DNA from: JAFEDN01 sp963795715
GTDB taxonomy: Bacteria; Pseudomonadota; Gammaproteobacteria; Coxiellales; Coxiellaceae
Assembly (NCBI GenBank): GCA_963795715.1
Contig: CAWCIY010000003.1
Location: 1,054,001-1,118,000 of the forward strand
Length of the DNA: 64,000 nt
Direction of reading: 5' to 3'
Part shown: positions 63,049-64,000 of the stretch, piece by piece
How the letters are laid out: each line of letters begins with the position of its first letter
Position numbering within the stretch: position 1 is the first letter of the stretch
Translations under genes and position numbers: made by a program
The notes under the pieces: generated by a model
Seen by the model: only the letters and a program-made list of their open reading frames with translations
What the model was told of the DNA's origin: nothing
The model's database searches: none

Positions 63049-64000
63049 GTAAATATTCGGTGAACCCGCCCGCCCTATTGCATGCTGAGTAAAATAAGGT
63101 TAATTTTAAGGCTGAAAAAATGAGCAGCAGAGTCAGGGAGACATGGATACAGCGATTGCGCACATTGACCTTCAAAATCAATTAGTGGATTTATACCGAC
63201 AAATCAGTGTGTCGTATAAGTCATTGAAATTGGCGTATGAACAGCAAGGACAGGCATTAAAAGAATCAAAATTATCCGTGATCGATTACAAACACCAAGC
63301 CCATTACTGGGAAGCGCAGTTCAAACAAATTAAAACCCGGGAAGAAGAACTGAAAGCGGAACTAGAGGAATTACAAGCTAAATTACGCAAACGAGAACAG
63401 CAACTGTTTGGCAAGCATTCAGAAAAACAATCGACATCATTGGATCAGAAGAAAGTGGATCAAGAGGCAAAGAAAAAGCGTGGTCAACAACCTGAGAATG
63501 CTAGTCCAAATCGAAGGGACTATAGCGATTTGCCTGAAGTTGAAGAGGTTGTTGAACTCAATGATCAAGAAAATTATTGCCCCTGTTGCGGATTAAAGTA
63601 TCAGGAACTGGCGGGGACAGAAGATTCAGAAGTGTTAGAGCTGATTAACGTTCAAGCCTATCGGCGAAGGATTTGTCGTAAGCGTTATAAACGTGCGTGT
63701 CGCTGTAAAAATAATCCAGCTCCGCAAATCATCACGATGCCGCCGATGGAAAGACCATTTTCCAGAAGTAAATTGGGGATAACGATCTGGGCACATCTAT
63801 TAATACAGAAATATGGCTACCAAAACCCATTGAATCGAATATTATCGAATTTGGAATTGAGTGGCTTATCATTGTCTATGGGGACAGTGACTGGCGGATT
63901 GGAATATCTTTTACGGTTATTCATACCGGTATATGATGGGATTGCTTTACATAATTGTGCAGCGCAGCATTGGCACGCGGACGAGACGGGTTGGAAGGTA
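63049..64000 (+). mobile_element. Second IS66-family element, cut by the window end
   Basis: The left end GTAAATATTCGGTGAACCC resembles the inverted repeat of the preceding element but is not identical. The element runs beyond the window. Confidence 0.85.
63143..64000 (+). CDS. IS66-family transposase, 3'-partial
   Basis: From the ATG at 63143 (GGGAG upstream) 286 codons are open to the window end. The protein is a diverged relative of the one at 61334: the same coiled-coil region (AHYWEAQFKQIKTREEELKA), QQLFGKHSEK, zinc-finger CPCCGLKY and the first catalytic Asp in HWHADETGWKV right at the edge. Confidence 0.92.
   Translation, partial: MDTAIAHIDLQNQLVDLYRQISVSYKSLKLAYEQQGQALKESKLSVIDYKHQAHYWEAQFKQIKTREEELKAELEELQAKLRKREQQLFGKHSEKQSTSLDQKKVDQEAKKKRGQQPENASPNRRDYSDLPEVEEVVELNDQENYCPCCGLKYQELAGTEDSEVLELINVQAYRRRICRKRYKRACRCKNNPAPQIITMPPMERPFSRSKLGITIWAHLLIQKYGYQNPLNRILSNLELSGLSLSMGTVTGGLEYLLRLFIPVYDGIALHNCAAQHWHADETGWKV

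Noticed and set aside
1..64000. CRISPR array or rRNA genes
   Set aside because: No regularly spaced short repeats and no rRNA-like sequence were seen; the repeats found are gene duplications, IS ends and single inverted repeats.

Overview
The window looks like part of the chromosome of a host-associated gammaproteobacterium, most likely in the order Legionellales (Coxiella/Legionella/Rickettsiella-like). This is inference. It rests on the AT-rich composition, the gammaproteobacterial housekeeping set (xseA, sbcB, a suf cluster, rimO, queH, rlmE-ftsH-folP-glmM) and a set of eukaryote-like or effector-like genes: a double F-box protein ending in a CaaX box, a 1126-residue leucine-rich-repeat protein and an ankyrin fragment. 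Several insertion sequences are also present.

Layout. 1-4.5 kb: Dyp-type peroxidase, MATE exporter and xseA. 4.5-8.2 kb: an AT-rich accessory island. It holds a bacterial protein with a VWHxH motif, a GNAT acetyltransferase, a luciferase-like flavin oxidoreductase, and four tiny reading frames (17-20 codons, all on the minus strand, all with good ribosome-binding sites). These encode lysine-rich amphipathic peptides that all end in Ala-x-Cys-x. I regard this as the most likely undescribed system here. 8.4-13.8 kb: two near-identical cassettes of Hcp (type VI secretion tube protein), a putative Hcp-linked toxin and an overlapping two-helix membrane protein (putative immunity), with a displaced toxin tail plus an extra immunity gene between them. 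A rearranged relic of the same module lies inverted at 58.4-59.6 kb. Short copies of the 3' end of sbcB punctuate the array.

13.9-43.5 kb is mostly housekeeping: sbcB, a CDF metal transporter, the Rrf2-controlled suf cluster (regulator, B, C, D, S, U, A-like, T), a SNF2 ATPase, a DUF4143 ATPase, an MFS drug exporter, a NUDIX enzyme, rimO, queH, an AmpG-like permease, rlmE, ftsH, folP, glmM, a metallo-hydrolase and an AraC regulator. sufB, sufC, the SNF2 gene, rlmE, ftsH and glmM all carry frameshifts. Because several are normally essential, sequencing indels are a serious possibility, but the clustering in sufBC could also be real decay.

43.5-64 kb is an effector and mobile-element region. 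It contains the F-box/CaaX protein, two copies of a SleB-like cell-wall hydrolase paired with a secreted putative immunity protein, a decayed IS66 element that truncates an ankyrin gene and abuts a hydrolase gene, the LRR protein, an ImmA-like peptidase, an atypical LuxR-type response regulator, an integrase relic beside a tRNA-Lys 3' fragment, and three IS66-family transposase genes. Two of these elements sit in tandem at the same target, separated by one 8-bp target duplication.
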